From positions 87,103 through 151,102 of the forward strand of contig CAXXEO010000005.1 in NCBI GenBank assembly GCA_963664585.2: DNA of 64,000 nt. Reading direction: 5' to 3'. Every line of letters starts with the position of its first letter. The first letter of the stretch is position 1. Positions 8,697 to 18,830 of this stretch are shown one piece after another. The notes under the pieces are model-generated. The model worked only from the letters and a program-made list of their open reading frames with translations, ran no database searches and was not told where the DNA came from. The position numbers and the translations under genes were made by a program. This stretch comes from G963664585 sp963664585 (GTDB lineage Bacteria > Bacillota > Clostridia > Oscillospirales > Ruminococcaceae).

Positions 8697-8815
8697 GAGT
8701 TTTGCATGAAATGAATTTAAAACTTGCAAATTTACTTTAAATCAATTATTGAAAACAATGATTTGCAACATTAACTGCATGAAAAAATTTAAGAAAAAAA
8801 TATTTTAAAATACTA

Positions 8816-8845
8816 TTGACAAATCGGCAATGAGATGACTATAAT
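8816..8845 (+). promoter_or_regulatory. Promoter of glnN
   Basis: TTGACA (8816-8821) and TATAAT (8840-8845) with an 18-bp spacer. Transcription would start near 8852, directly ahead of the terminator-like hairpin. Confidence 0.75.
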
Positions 8846-8863
8846 GCTAACATAAACAGCAAA

Positions 8864-8898
8864 GGCGCTGCAGGTTTTTTACCTGCCGCGCCTTTTTT
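8864..8898 (+). terminator. Attenuator-like intrinsic terminator in the glnN leader
   Basis: Stem GGCGCTGCAGGT/ACCTGCCGCGCC with a TTTTT loop, followed by six T. It begins only about 12 nt after the predicted start and ends about 120 bp before glnN, so default transcription would stop after roughly 47 nt. It most likely needs an antitermination event. The nearby ANTAR regulator is a candidate, but I do not see the standard pair of hairpins that ANTAR proteins bind. Confidence 0.72.
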
Positions 8899-8904
8899 AT
8901 GTTA

Positions 8905-8999
8905 ATACTAATTTCAAATTAAACGGTGCCTCTATTTCTCACACCTCCGGCGGGAGAAATAGAGATGAAAATTAAGTGCCGTTTAAATAGGATTTAGTA
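8905..8999. repeat. Nested palindrome in the glnN leader
   Basis: Outer arms TAATACTAA/TTTAGTATATTA, middle arms AAACGGTGC/GTGCCGTTT and inner arms CTATTTCTC/GAGAAATAG surround CCGGCGGG. The whole lies between the attenuator and the glnN ribosome binding site and resembles other hairpin repeats of the window in design. Confidence 0.75.
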
Positions 9000-9021
9000 T
9001 ATTAAGAGGAGGCGTGTGCAA

Positions 9022-11115
<2,094 letters not shown>

Positions 11116-11163
11116 TATAATCCTTTCCCCACCTCTGGTAGAGGAACAGTGAAAATACGCCAA

Positions 11164-11202
11164 AAGGAGCGTTTCCCACTATTAGCATGGGATACGCTCC
11201 TT
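11164..11202 (+). terminator. Terminator after glnN
   Basis: AAGGAGCGTTTCCCA and TGGGATACGCTCCTT form a stem of about 15 bp with one mismatch, 48 bp after the glnN stop. Confidence 0.8.
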
Positions 11203-11230
11203 AATATTACATAATTCTTAGCCATTAACT

Positions 11231-11266
11231 GTATCATTTCCCACGCCGGCGGCGGGGAAATGATAC
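11231..11266. repeat. Intergenic hairpin (GTATCATTTCCC arms)
   Basis: GTATCATTTCCC and GGGGAAATGATAC flank a GC-rich centre between the convergent ends of glnN and the DUF1445 gene. It may end transcription from the minus side. It is a member of the loose third hairpin group. Confidence 0.7.
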
Positions 11267-11315
11267 AAAAATGCTTTAAAACAGGGCGAGAAATTTACCG
11301 GTAAAATTGCATTTT

Positions 11316-12110
11316 CTAATCTTTTAAATCTATGTTTTTAATGTCAGTAATCAACATATGCCCCGGTGCATGGGTGATGACAAAGGGTGGCTTGCTGTTC
11401 ATGACCACTGACTGTGGGGTAACGCCGCAAGGCCAAAATACTGGTGTTTCGCCAGGATAGATTGTCACCGCATCACCAAAATCGGGTTTTTCAATATCGG
11501 CAATACCGATGTCGTTTGGGTTGCCTATATGTATCGGTGCGCCATGAACCTTTGGCATGGAAGCGGTAACTGTAACCGCTTTGATCACCTGGTGTTTGGG
11601 CACAGGGCGCATGCTGACCACCATTTTACCGCTGAATACCCCAGCGGGTAGACAATCAATATTGGTAATGTACATGGGTACATTTCGGTTTTCCTCAATA
11701 TGCCGCACAGGTACACCAGCCTCCAACAGCGCCGATTCAAAAGAAAAACTGCATCCGATTAAAAAGCTGACGAGATCATCACGCCACAGATGGTCTGCGC
11801 TTTCGTATTCTCCAGCGAGAATGCCATTTTCGTAAACCCGGTATCGGGGAAAATCGCGTGCGATGTCCACATCATCCGCCAGAAAATGGAGTCCTCTGCT
11901 GCCGACATCGCTGACTTCCAACACGGGGCAGGCCTTCGCATTACGCTGGGCAAATAACAGGAAGTCATAGGCCAGTTGTTTGGGCAGCACTACAAGATTG
12001 CACTGTGCATAGCCTGCACACATGCCCGACGTGGGACAGGTGATTTTATGATCCCGAATCAGTCGGCGAACCTCCACCGGAGTTGCATTCTGAAAATCAG
12101 ACATAGACAA
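11316..12110 (-). CDS. DUF1445 / UPF0317 hydro-lyase, likely D-glutamate cyclase N-terminal half
   Basis: 264 residues covering the whole UPF0317/DUF1445 family: PVEVRRLIRDHKITCPTSGM near the start, YAQCNLVVLP, FLIGCSFSFESALLEAG, and near the end FWPCGVTPQSVV followed by HAPGHMLITD. In vertebrate D-glutamate cyclase this domain is joined to a DUF4392 domain, the pair turning D-glutamate into 5-oxo-D-proline. Here the DUF4392 gene lies directly upstream (11 bp gap, same strand), so the two probably form one enzyme or pathway step. The specific reaction is inferred from this pairing. The start is preceded by AAAAGGAGCG. Confidence 0.88.
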   Translation of the reverse strand: MSMSDFQNATPVEVRRLIRDHKITCPTSGMCAGYAQCNLVVLPKQLAYDFLLFAQRNAKACPVLEVSDVGSRGLHFLADDVDIARDFPRYRVYENGILAGEYESADHLWRDDLVSFLIGCSFSFESALLEAGVPVRHIEENRNVPMYITNIDCLPAGVFSGKMVVSMRPVPKHQVIKAVTVTASMPKVHGAPIHIGNPNDIGIADIEKPDFGDAVTIYPGETPVFWPCGVTPQSVVMNSKPPFVITHAPGHMLITDIKNIDLKD

Positions 12111-12120
12111 CGCTCCTTTT

Positions 12121-12997
12121 CTATAGTATGTACCTCGTTGATTGACACATTGCGGTTATGCCAGTCAACCGTTCCAAGATTTTAAGGTTATCTGCCAATG
12201 ACAGGCCGTCCACGGTAGGGACGTTTTTTAGGCTAATACCGTCAACGCCGCCGGCATTCACGACTGCCCACAGGGTACAGGCCTCTTCAACCCCTGTAGG
12301 GAGCAAGTCGAGCCCGCTTTTTAGAGAAAGCATCGCGGCAATCCCCCAGCCCCACCAGTTTGAAACACCGCTGACCAGCGTATAATCCGCAGCAAAGTCG
12401 GCGCAGATCGTTTTGCCGTGTGGAACACATGCCTCAATCTGGGCACGGCGCGCCCCCCATTCCCAACTCGTTTCCACCGTCTCCTATGCCGATAGTCACT
12501 GCATTGGTACCAGTCAGAAGCAACTCGGTATCAGCAACCATGTCGTCAATAATCTCTCCCCGCATGTTATAAAAATGGCCTGTAAAGCTTTTACCGGGGC
12601 GCTCGATGGCAATAACGTGGGTAGGTCTTATCTCATCCAGCAAGCAGCGACAAAACGCTTCTGCCCCTTTCATGGGAACGCAGGCCATTTGAGCACTAGG
12701 TGCACGCAGTGCGCAAGCCGCCGTCACCATATCATAAGAATAGACATCTGTGACAATGGTCACCTCTTTTTCCAGATGCGTCAGCGCATAAGCAATATTA
12801 GCTGCGCCACATGGGCCGTCTGTTTCGCCAATACTACAGCTTTTGATGGGAAATCCGGTGACAATGATGACCCTTCGCGCCGCCATCAATTCTTCAGCCA
12901 GCTTGCTCAGAGATGTATCGGGCAGGCTTCCAGCCAGACCGCGGTTGCCCGGATCACTCTTAAGTACATTTGCGATTTGCGCGAATAGTCTCTCCAT
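12121..12997 (-). pseudogene. DUF4392 protein (D-glutamate cyclase C-terminal half), frameshifted
   Basis: Two overlapping frames together give one DUF4392 protein of about 292 residues. The first runs from MERLFAQIANVLKSDPGNRG to IGIGDGGNELGMG; the second continues RRAQIEACVPHGKTICADF and ends QSTRYIL. They join at a run of six C on the plus strand (12453-12458); with five the reading frame is continuous and gives the expected GNELGMGARRAQIE. It is therefore either a recent one-base pseudogene or a consensus error. I place the start at 12997, the first residue matching the family, with GGAG upstream. Confidence 0.82.
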
Positions 12998-13250
12998 AAA
13001 TGCACTCCATATTTCTATTTTTCTATACAAAAAAATGAAACGAAACCCACTACTCCCAAACAGTAAGTGAATCTCGTTTACTTTGAGAACCATCGGTCAG
13101 ACGGCTCCCGATAAACAAAATAGTTGATAGATTTAGCATAGTACATCTGGGCATAAAAGTCAACCTTGACCACCTTGCGTTTTTGATGGTCCCAAATCAA
13201 ATCAAATGGATTTGTCTCTTACCGTCGCTGCTGGCGTAGGAAAGAGAGCC

Positions 13251-13358
13251 TAGTATATTGTCTCATCCTAAGCTTGTATATTCCCCCGCCGAAGACGGGG
13301 GAATATACAAGCGCATTTAACCCATTGTTATATGAGATTTAGATATTACAAGGCACTA
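13251..13358. repeat. Family B palindromic repeat (copy B1)
   Basis: About 108 bp with a perfect-core hairpin CTTGTATATTCCCCCG/GGGGAATATACAAG and outer segments AACCCATTGTTATATGAG and ACAAGGCACTA that recur in copies near 22198, 32443 and 60168. It fills much of the 492-bp gap 12998-13489, in which I recognised no gene. Confidence 0.85.
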
Positions 13359-13489
13359 GTATGATATAATATAAATACCATTAAAATTGCATCCTCTCAA
13401 GCCCTTCTTAAGCGCTTTTGTGCAGATGGAAAGGATGGTAATGTAATTTTAAAATAATAATATATCATGGGAAAGGGTGTACTCACAGT

Positions 13490-13831
13490 ATGGATTATGG
13501 TAAAAACACTGTGTTTGTCACTGGACAATCAAAGCCCGCCAAAGACGACGCCATTAATTATATTTATCAGGTTTTTTACCTCAGTTTGGTCATTGAAAAG
13601 GAAACCGGCGTAATTATCGACGCGGATTGCAACACTATTTTAGGGGTAACTAACCGTTTTATTCAATCTATGCTCATCGGTAGAAACATCAAAACAGAGC
13701 TAGAGGACTTAGAACGGGAAATTAAAGCCCGTTATTTTGCCCTGACGCAAAAAGCGCTGGCAGCATCACTAAAGGACGCCTACAATCATTATACTGTCGC
13801 CTGTGAGCCACGGCAATCCGGATTAACCTGA
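13490..13831 (+). CDS. DUF3870 domain protein
   Basis: 113 residues matching the small DUF3870 family: NTVFVTGQSKPAKDDAINYI, then ETGVIIDADCNTILGVTNRF, then ALAASLKDAYNHY. The family has no established function. The ATG follows a GGGAAAGGGTG site. It stands alone on the plus strand, upstream of the IS30 insertion. A weak inverted repeat (GATGGCTGGGGTTATCAGGCCATC, given as positions 13859-13882) follows and probably acts as its terminator. Confidence 0.85.
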   Translation: MDYGKNTVFVTGQSKPAKDDAINYIYQVFYLSLVIEKETGVIIDADCNTILGVTNRFIQSMLIGRNIKTELEDLEREIKARYFALTQKALAASLKDAYNHYTVACEPRQSGLT

Positions 13832-13903
13832 CCTTGGCAATACTCTTCCTATAGACGGGATGGCTGGGGTTATCAGGCCATCCCTTTTTAATTATAGCCA
13901 ATT

Positions 13904-14956
13904 GCTACATTGTAAAATGAAATGCGACAGAAAAAAGATAGCCCAAGGCAGCCAAAACGTGTAGAATAGAGTTTGCAACAACAACATTCACACAAGGAGG
14001 CAGCCATGAGCCACCACCATTTTACAACATTCGAACGAGGAAAGATAGAGGAACTCCGTCAAATCGGATATACGACCCGGAAAATCGCATCACGTCTGGG
14101 ATGTCGCCACAGCAGTATCGCTAGAGAATTGAAACGTTTTTACGGTGCCCGAGCGTATAACGCAGAAGAAGCACAACTGGATTACCAGAAGAAACGGCAC
14201 AACAGCAAACCTCAAGGGAAATGGAACGAGGAGTTGTGCGCAGCTGTGGCAGAAAAGCTGAAAGAGACCTGGTCGCCAGAACAAATATCACATACCGTTA
14301 CTTCAAGCCAACTGAGCTTTAAAACAATATACAACTGGCTTTATGCCGGACGACTGAACGGACTCACCGCAGATGTGCTGCGCCGTAATGGAAAAAAGAG
14401 ATGCTGTAAAAATCTTGCGCATTATGCTCGTGGTACTTCTATCCGCAAGAGACCCAATGAGGTATATACCAGAGAAACATTTGGGCATTGGGAACTTGAT
14501 ACGGTGGTTTCCTCTAGGGGTTCCGGTGGTTGCTTGGCCACCTTTGTGGAACGAAAAACAAGGTTCTATACAGCCGTTCCCATTCCTGATCGAACGGCAG
14601 CTTCCATGGAAGCTGCAATCAAGCACCTGCACACTTTATTGCCACAAGGCACATTCAAAACAGCAACAACAGATCGTGGCGGTGAATTTGCCTGTTATGA
14701 TGTAATCCAGAAAGATCTAGGCTTAACTCTTTATTTCGCTGATCCATATTGTCCGCATCAGAGAGGAAGCAATGAGTACGGTAACGGTTTGCTCAGAGAG
14801 TTCTTTCCGAAAGGTACTGTTCTGTCAACTGTTTCTCATCAAAACCTGTCTTCTTCTCTTCTGCTTATAAACAATAGACCCCGAAAATGTCTTAATTGGA
14901 ATACACCTTCCCAGCTCTTTCTACTCGAACTGTCGCATTTGGCTTGACAATGTAGC
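13904..14956 (+). mobile_element. IS30-family insertion sequence, intact (copy 1)
   Basis: A 1053-bp element with 27-bp imperfect terminal inverted repeats beginning GCTACATTGT and ending AAATGCGACAG, carrying one transposase. It is flanked by a 4-bp AATT duplication (13900-13903 and 14957-14960) and is inserted into a family A repeat, whose two halves remain outside (13893-13903 and 14957-15055). Confidence 0.95.
14006..14947 (+). CDS. IS30-family transposase
   Basis: 313 residues. An N-terminal helix-turn-helix (GYTTRKIASRLGCRHSSIAR) recognises the element ends, and the C-terminal DDE catalytic domain shows GHWELDTVV, TTDRGGEFA and RGSNEYGNGLLREFFPKGT. I chose ATG 14006 because AAGGAGG lies six bases upstream; an in-frame ATG at 13973 has no such site. 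The reading frame is intact, so this copy may be active. Confidence 0.95.
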   Translation: MSHHHFTTFERGKIEELRQIGYTTRKIASRLGCRHSSIARELKRFYGARAYNAEEAQLDYQKKRHNSKPQGKWNEELCAAVAEKLKETWSPEQISHTVTSSQLSFKTIYNWLYAGRLNGLTADVLRRNGKKRCCKNLAHYARGTSIRKRPNEVYTRETFGHWELDTVVSSRGSGGCLATFVERKTRFYTAVPIPDRTAASMEAAIKHLHTLLPQGTFKTATTDRGGEFACYDVIQKDLGLTLYFADPYCPHQRGSNEYGNGLLREFFPKGTVLSTVSHQNLSSSLLLINNRPRKCLNWNTPSQLFLLELSHLA

Positions 14957-15055
14957 AATTAACTTAAAAACTGGCTATAGTTAAAACGTTATTTTCTTCC
15001 CCCGCCGAAGGCGGGGGAAGAAATCACAAGCTTGTTTTCAAATTAATCAACTATA
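14957..15055. repeat. Family A repeat (copy A2), right part, split by IS30
   Basis: Reverse-oriented family A copy: AATTAACTTAAAAACTGGC at the left, CCCCCGCC/GGCGGGGG hairpin, and TTAATCAACTATA at the right. The missing left end (TATAGCCAATT) lies at 13893-13903 on the other side of the insertion sequence. Confidence 0.92.
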
Positions 15056-15106
15056 TCATCCCAACGTTAGAAAATTTCCGCATTTTGCAGCATATCGATG
15101 AATGCA

Positions 15107-15138
15107 ACAAAAAAAGCTGGGCTGTTAAGCCCGGCCTT
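15107..15138 (-). terminator. Terminator after the 15206-16234 gene
   Basis: On the minus strand a GGCCGGGCT/AGCCCAGC stem with a short loop is followed by seven T. Confidence 0.8.
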
Positions 15139-15205
15139 TCATCTAAATCCTGTCCAAATAGCCTTGCATTTCGTCTCTGTATTGCCGTTCAATTCGGCCA
15201 GAGCA

Positions 15206-16234
15206 TCAAATTTGTGGCATTACTTCATGGATAATATCAATTAGAGCCAGATTAAAAACGCTTTCAATTTTTTTGTAGGCTGAGTACGCCTCTCCTACAG
15301 AATTAATCACAATATATTGTCCCTTGGCGGCGATTTTCTCACTGATGCTTCGAATATCTGAAAACAAGTCAATTGTTACAAGCGGCAGCCCAGTCGTGTC
15401 TTTCAGTGGATTTGCATTGGAAAAAAGTCCATCTCTATGAGGGGCTGCCATTTCCCCATCTGCGACATAAGCACCAAACAAACAGCTTTGAGAAACCATT
15501 TTGTCAATATACTCAATGTTGGCTACCGATCCAAGGCTGTCCTTGTTATATCCGGTATGAAACCCATATAAACAACGGTAGCTATGCAGCTTTTGAAAAA
15601 CGGTATCGCAGCTGCTGACATTTTCCATACTGTTTTCTGTCCTGACTAAAACTGCAAGGTTATGTATCCTGGAAATGTCGGCAAGAGCTTTATCAGTTAG
15701 CAATACAGATGGCGTCTCAAGTATAAATGCACATTCGCCAAACTTCTCAGCCAGAGCAATTATCCCGGCAATGTCAGTTTCGGCGTTGATTCTAAATAGA
15801 AAGCTGTAAATGCCCATGTCCCTTGCATCACAAATATACTTGCTAAGATGATCAAAAAAGCAATCATTTTGGTGTTCAAGATCAAAGACAAGGATCCACG
15901 GCATGCTGCAGCCAAGCTTTGCCTGCAGCTTTCGCAGCAGATTTGCACCATAGGTGAGGCTAGAGTATCCCAGATTGATACTAAAGGTTTTGATTGTATC
16001 AATATTGACATTGGCAATCACTCTTGCAACAAACGCATTGTATGGATTATGGGGATTAGAAACAGCTTTTTTAGCTGTGCTGAAAAATCGTTTTTGATCT
16101 TCATCAGAGGCGAAAAGCAACCCTAAGTCGAGCAAATTTCTGATGCTGCGTCTCGTATTGTTCTGCATATCATCAATTGCTTTGCTGATGGCAATATTGA
16201 TCGATTGCCTAATCAGTCGGTGCTGCAATTCCAT
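15206..16234 (-). CDS. Uncharacterised TIM-barrel-like protein (radical SAM-like without cysteine cluster)
   Basis: 342 residues; I do not recognise a named family with confidence. Visible signs are alternating hydrophobic strands and helices: VFDLEHQNDCFF, ICDARDMGIYSFLFRIN, FILETPSVLLTDKALADI and LAVLVRTENSM. This is the spacing of a partial TIM barrel, like radical SAM proteins, yet there is no CxxxCxxC motif. The C-terminus (KIAAKGQYIVINSVGEAYSAY) could be a small regulatory domain. A strong AAGGGGGCAATA site precedes the ATG and a clear terminator follows, so it is a real single-gene unit. The 379-bp gap upstream (16235-16613) is AT-rich and holds one hairpin. Confidence 0.7.
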   Translation of the reverse strand: MELQHRLIRQSINIAISKAIDDMQNNTRRSIRNLLDLGLLFASDEDQKRFFSTAKKAVSNPHNPYNAFVARVIANVNIDTIKTFSINLGYSSLTYGANLLRKLQAKLGCSMPWILVFDLEHQNDCFFDHLSKYICDARDMGIYSFLFRINAETDIAGIIALAEKFGECAFILETPSVLLTDKALADISRIHNLAVLVRTENSMENVSSCDTVFQKLHSYRCLYGFHTGYNKDSLGSVANIEYIDKMVSQSCLFGAYVADGEMAAPHRDGLFSNANPLKDTTGLPLVTIDLFSDIRSISEKIAAKGQYIVINSVGEAYSAYKKIESVFNLALIDIIHEVMPQI

Positions 16235-16491
16235 ATTATTGCCCCCTTGTACTTTTTGTATTATTTTTTAGTTTATCGAAATAAATATGTTAGGTATATA
16301 GACAATTTGCTTTTCTGTAAAGAAACTTTACAAATGATTAAAAATGTAATCTTTTTTTACACCTTGATAATCTGTCTAAATACGGATGAGGTACATTGTG
16401 ATATATTATTTCTAATTGAGCTAACAGATACCTTTCAATCAGAATATTTTCATATAAAAAATTGATTTTCCAAATATCAGGTCTTATTTCA

Positions 16492-16526
16492 CTCTGTCTG
16501 CCTCGCTTATATCAGAACAGACAGAG
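16492..16526. repeat. Intergenic hairpin (CTCTGTCTG arms)
   Basis: CTCTGTCTG and CAGACAGAG form a perfect 9-bp stem about 90 bp before degV. The preceding TCTTATTTCACTCTG is shared with the degenerate hairpin near 2630, so the two are related copies. Confidence 0.65.
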
Positions 16527-16613
16527 TGGGATTTTTACTCTTATTTTCCCAGTTGCTATAGATGCAATATACTGCTAAATGTACAATCTTAGAAAACAGA
16601 AGGGATTTAACAG

Positions 16614-17486
16614 ATGAAAGATTATTGCATCATCACCGATGCTACTTCTGATATGCCAGTGGCACTGATTGAACAAATGAATATCACGGTGATTCCTATG
16701 AGTTTTGAAATCGCAGGTATGAATTATCTTCATTACCCAGATGGCCGGGAACTCTCCCCTGCTTCATTCTATCAGATGCTTCGTTCAGGCGAGACAGCCA
16801 CAACAGCACAAATTAACTTTACTGAGTATTTTGACTGCTTCGAACGAATTTTTAAGCAAAAAAAGGATATTTTATATATATGCTTTTCGTCGGCCCTCAG
16901 CAGTACATATCAGTCATCATTAATGGCCGCAAAGGAATTGATGGAAAAATACCCGGATCGCCGGATATTCTGTATTGACTCTCTTTGTGCCTCGGCCGGT
17001 GAAGGAATGCTTGCCTATTATGCCGTATTAAAAAAGAATGAAGGATATGATATTGACAGGTTGCGGGAATGGGTTTTAGATCAGCGCCATCAGCTGTGTC
17101 ATTGGTTTACGGTTGCTGATTTAGGGCACTTAAAACGAGGCGGCAGAATCAGTCAGGTAGCCGCCACACTTGGTACAGCTCTTTCGATCAAACCTATTCT
17201 GCATGTGGATAAAAAAGGTCAATTAACCTGTATCGGCAAGGTAAGAGGACGGCAGAAATCCATCGAGGCGCTGATCACACAGATGGAAAATACCTGTATC
17301 AGCCCTCAAGAACAGGTCGTGTTTATTGCCCACGGAGATTGTATTGATGATGCCACACATCTTGCAGCCACAATAAAGTCCAGGCTTCAAGTGAAGGATG
17401 TCGTCATTACTCACATCGGGCCCATCATCGGATCCCATACCGGGGCGGATGCATTAACCTTGTTCTTTTTTGGTACAGAAAGATAG
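16614..17486 (+). CDS. DegV family protein (fatty-acid-binding)
   Basis: 290 residues with the DegV fold from end to end: IITDATSDMPVALIEQMNI, the ligand-loop region TTAQINFTEYF, YICFSSALSSTYQSS, DSLCASAGEGML and ending GPIIGSHTGADAL. DegV (FakB-like) proteins bind single fatty acids and, with FakA, present them for phosphorylation; no fakA is present here, so the partner must be elsewhere. It is followed after 17 bp by an HD-domain gene and a membrane gene on the same strand, likely one transcript. The start follows AGAAGGGA. Confidence 0.92.
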   Translation: MKDYCIITDATSDMPVALIEQMNITVIPMSFEIAGMNYLHYPDGRELSPASFYQMLRSGETATTAQINFTEYFDCFERIFKQKKDILYICFSSALSSTYQSSLMAAKELMEKYPDRRIFCIDSLCASAGEGMLAYYAVLKKNEGYDIDRLREWVLDQRHQLCHWFTVADLGHLKRGGRISQVAATLGTALSIKPILHVDKKGQLTCIGKVRGRQKSIEALITQMENTCISPQEQVVFIAHGDCIDDATHLAATIKSRLQVKDVVITHIGPIIGSHTGADALTLFFFGTER

Positions 17487-17503
17487 AATTTGAGAGGCCA
17501 AAA

Positions 17504-18037
17504 ATGAAATTGTCACAAAATGAAATTGAGTATTTAACCGCTTGCACTGAAGAAGTCCTGAACTCAGCAGAAGTACAATCCATGGATTTATATATGCAAC
17601 ACGGCCACACAACCTGTCTTCAGCATTGTATGGCCGTCGCCTATTACAGCTATTTACTTTGCCGCCGGCTTAAGCTTAACTGTGATTATAGAAGTGTTGT
17701 ACGCGGTGCTTTACTCCATGATTTTTTCCTTTACGATTGGCATACAAAAGATAAAAGCCATCGATTGCATGGATTTACTCACCCAAAAACGGCGCTTACC
17801 AACGCAGAGTTTTATTTTGAACTCAATAAAATCGAACGGGATATCATTAGAAAGCATATGTGGCCTCTTACCATTCACCTTCCTATGTATAAAGAAAGTG
17901 TTTCAATTTGTATAGTAGACAAAATCTGTACCGTCGCCGAAACGTTTAGTCCCTATTGGCGGCTTGTTTCTTATAAGAGCAATTTGTTCGAGTGCATGCA
18001 AGCTCTTACAGAAAGCGAATTGAGGTGTACTGATTGA
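17504..18037 (+). CDS. HD-domain phosphohydrolase-like protein
   Basis: 177 residues with HGHTTCLQHCMAVAYYSYLL (first His of the HD site) and ALLHDFFLYD (the HD pair), followed by KHMWPLTIHLP and ICIVDKICTVAETF, as in small clostridial HD proteins acting on phosphate esters or nucleotides. The substrate is unknown. It overlaps the next gene by four bases (TTGA), indicating translational coupling with the membrane protein. Confidence 0.88.
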   Translation: MKLSQNEIEYLTACTEEVLNSAEVQSMDLYMQHGHTTCLQHCMAVAYYSYLLCRRLKLNCDYRSVVRGALLHDFFLYDWHTKDKSHRLHGFTHPKTALTNAEFYFELNKIERDIIRKHMWPLTIHLPMYKESVSICIVDKICTVAETFSPYWRLVSYKSNLFECMQALTESELRCTD

Positions 18038-18795
18038 TTGTCCTGTCAAAATATTTCTTATTACTGATCATTTATAGTTTTGTGGGGTGGGTATATGAAA
18101 GTACGCTTTGCTCCATTAAAGCCCATAAGCTCATCAACCGCGGTTTTCTGAATGGACCCGTGTGCCCGGTATATGGTTTTGGAGCCTTGGCAGTCATTTT
18201 TGTTTTGAGCAAAAGGGCCGACAACATTTTTGTCTTGTTTTTCGCCGGAATGCTTCTGACATGCGTTATCGAATATTTTACCGCATATTTGCTGGAGAAG
18301 GCCTTTGACACCAAGTGGTGGGATTATTCAAGATTTCGATTCAATCTTCATGGCCGCATCTGCTTAATGGCCGCTTTGGTATTTGGTGCTTTCGCGGTGG
18401 TCTTGATTCGATATATACACCCCGTCGTCATGGGCCTTGTCAACAGCTTGTCATATCAAGTTTTGGTCACAAGCAGTATGATTGTTTTTATCCTTGTTTC
18501 AACTGATTTATTGATCACGGTACACCATCTTCTCAAATTTAACGGAAGGCTCAAAGAAATTCAAGAGGCAATTAATCTGTTCATGTCTCACCCCATCAAA
18601 TATGCGGAAGAAGTCAAGGAATCACTCCTTGAAAGATTTGAAAGCAGCGAGTACTTTTCAGAGCACATTAAAGAGTTGCTGTTATTAAAAAGATTTCAAG
18701 AAATCAGGATCATTCATGCATTTCCAAGGATGTCTTCTGTAAAATATAATGATGCGCTGCAAAAGATAAAATCGAAAATATTGGCCCATCTATAA
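18034..18795 (+). CDS. Putative ABC-transporter permease of the CmpB family (PF06541-type)
   Basis: 253 residues with five or six membrane segments in the first 160 (YFLLLIIYSFVGWVYE, LAVIFVLSKR, ILVSTDLLITVHHLL and others) and a cytosolic C-terminal helical tail. The signature WVYES followed by RGFLNGPVCPVYGFGAL is typical of this small family, annotated as a putative ABC permease though no partner ATPase is present. The start is the TTG at 18034, overlapping the HD gene stop, with GAGGTG six bases upstream. The HD pairing is common in Clostridia and suggests a shared unknown role. Confidence 0.87.
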   Translation: MIVLSKYFLLLIIYSFVGWVYESTLCSIKAHKLINRGFLNGPVCPVYGFGALAVIFVLSKRADNIFVLFFAGMLLTCVIEYFTAYLLEKAFDTKWWDYSRFRFNLHGRICLMAALVFGAFAVVLIRYIHPVVMGLVNSLSYQVLVTSSMIVFILVSTDLLITVHHLLKFNGRLKEIQEAINLFMSHPIKYAEEVKESLLERFESSEYFSEHIKELLLLKRFQEIRIIHAFPRMSSVKYNDALQKIKSKILAHL

Positions 18796-18830
18796 CGAAA
18801 TTAGTACGATGAGAATGCATTGTGGTTTCT

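Noticed and set aside
8864..8898. Canonical ANTAR double-hairpin target in the glnN leader
   Set aside because: Only one hairpin is seen and its loop is all T; the required paired loops were not found.
13251..13358. Family B hairpin as a riboswitch or small RNA gene
   Set aside because: The same element occurs in unrelated gaps and orientations, which fits a repeat rather than a gene-specific control element.
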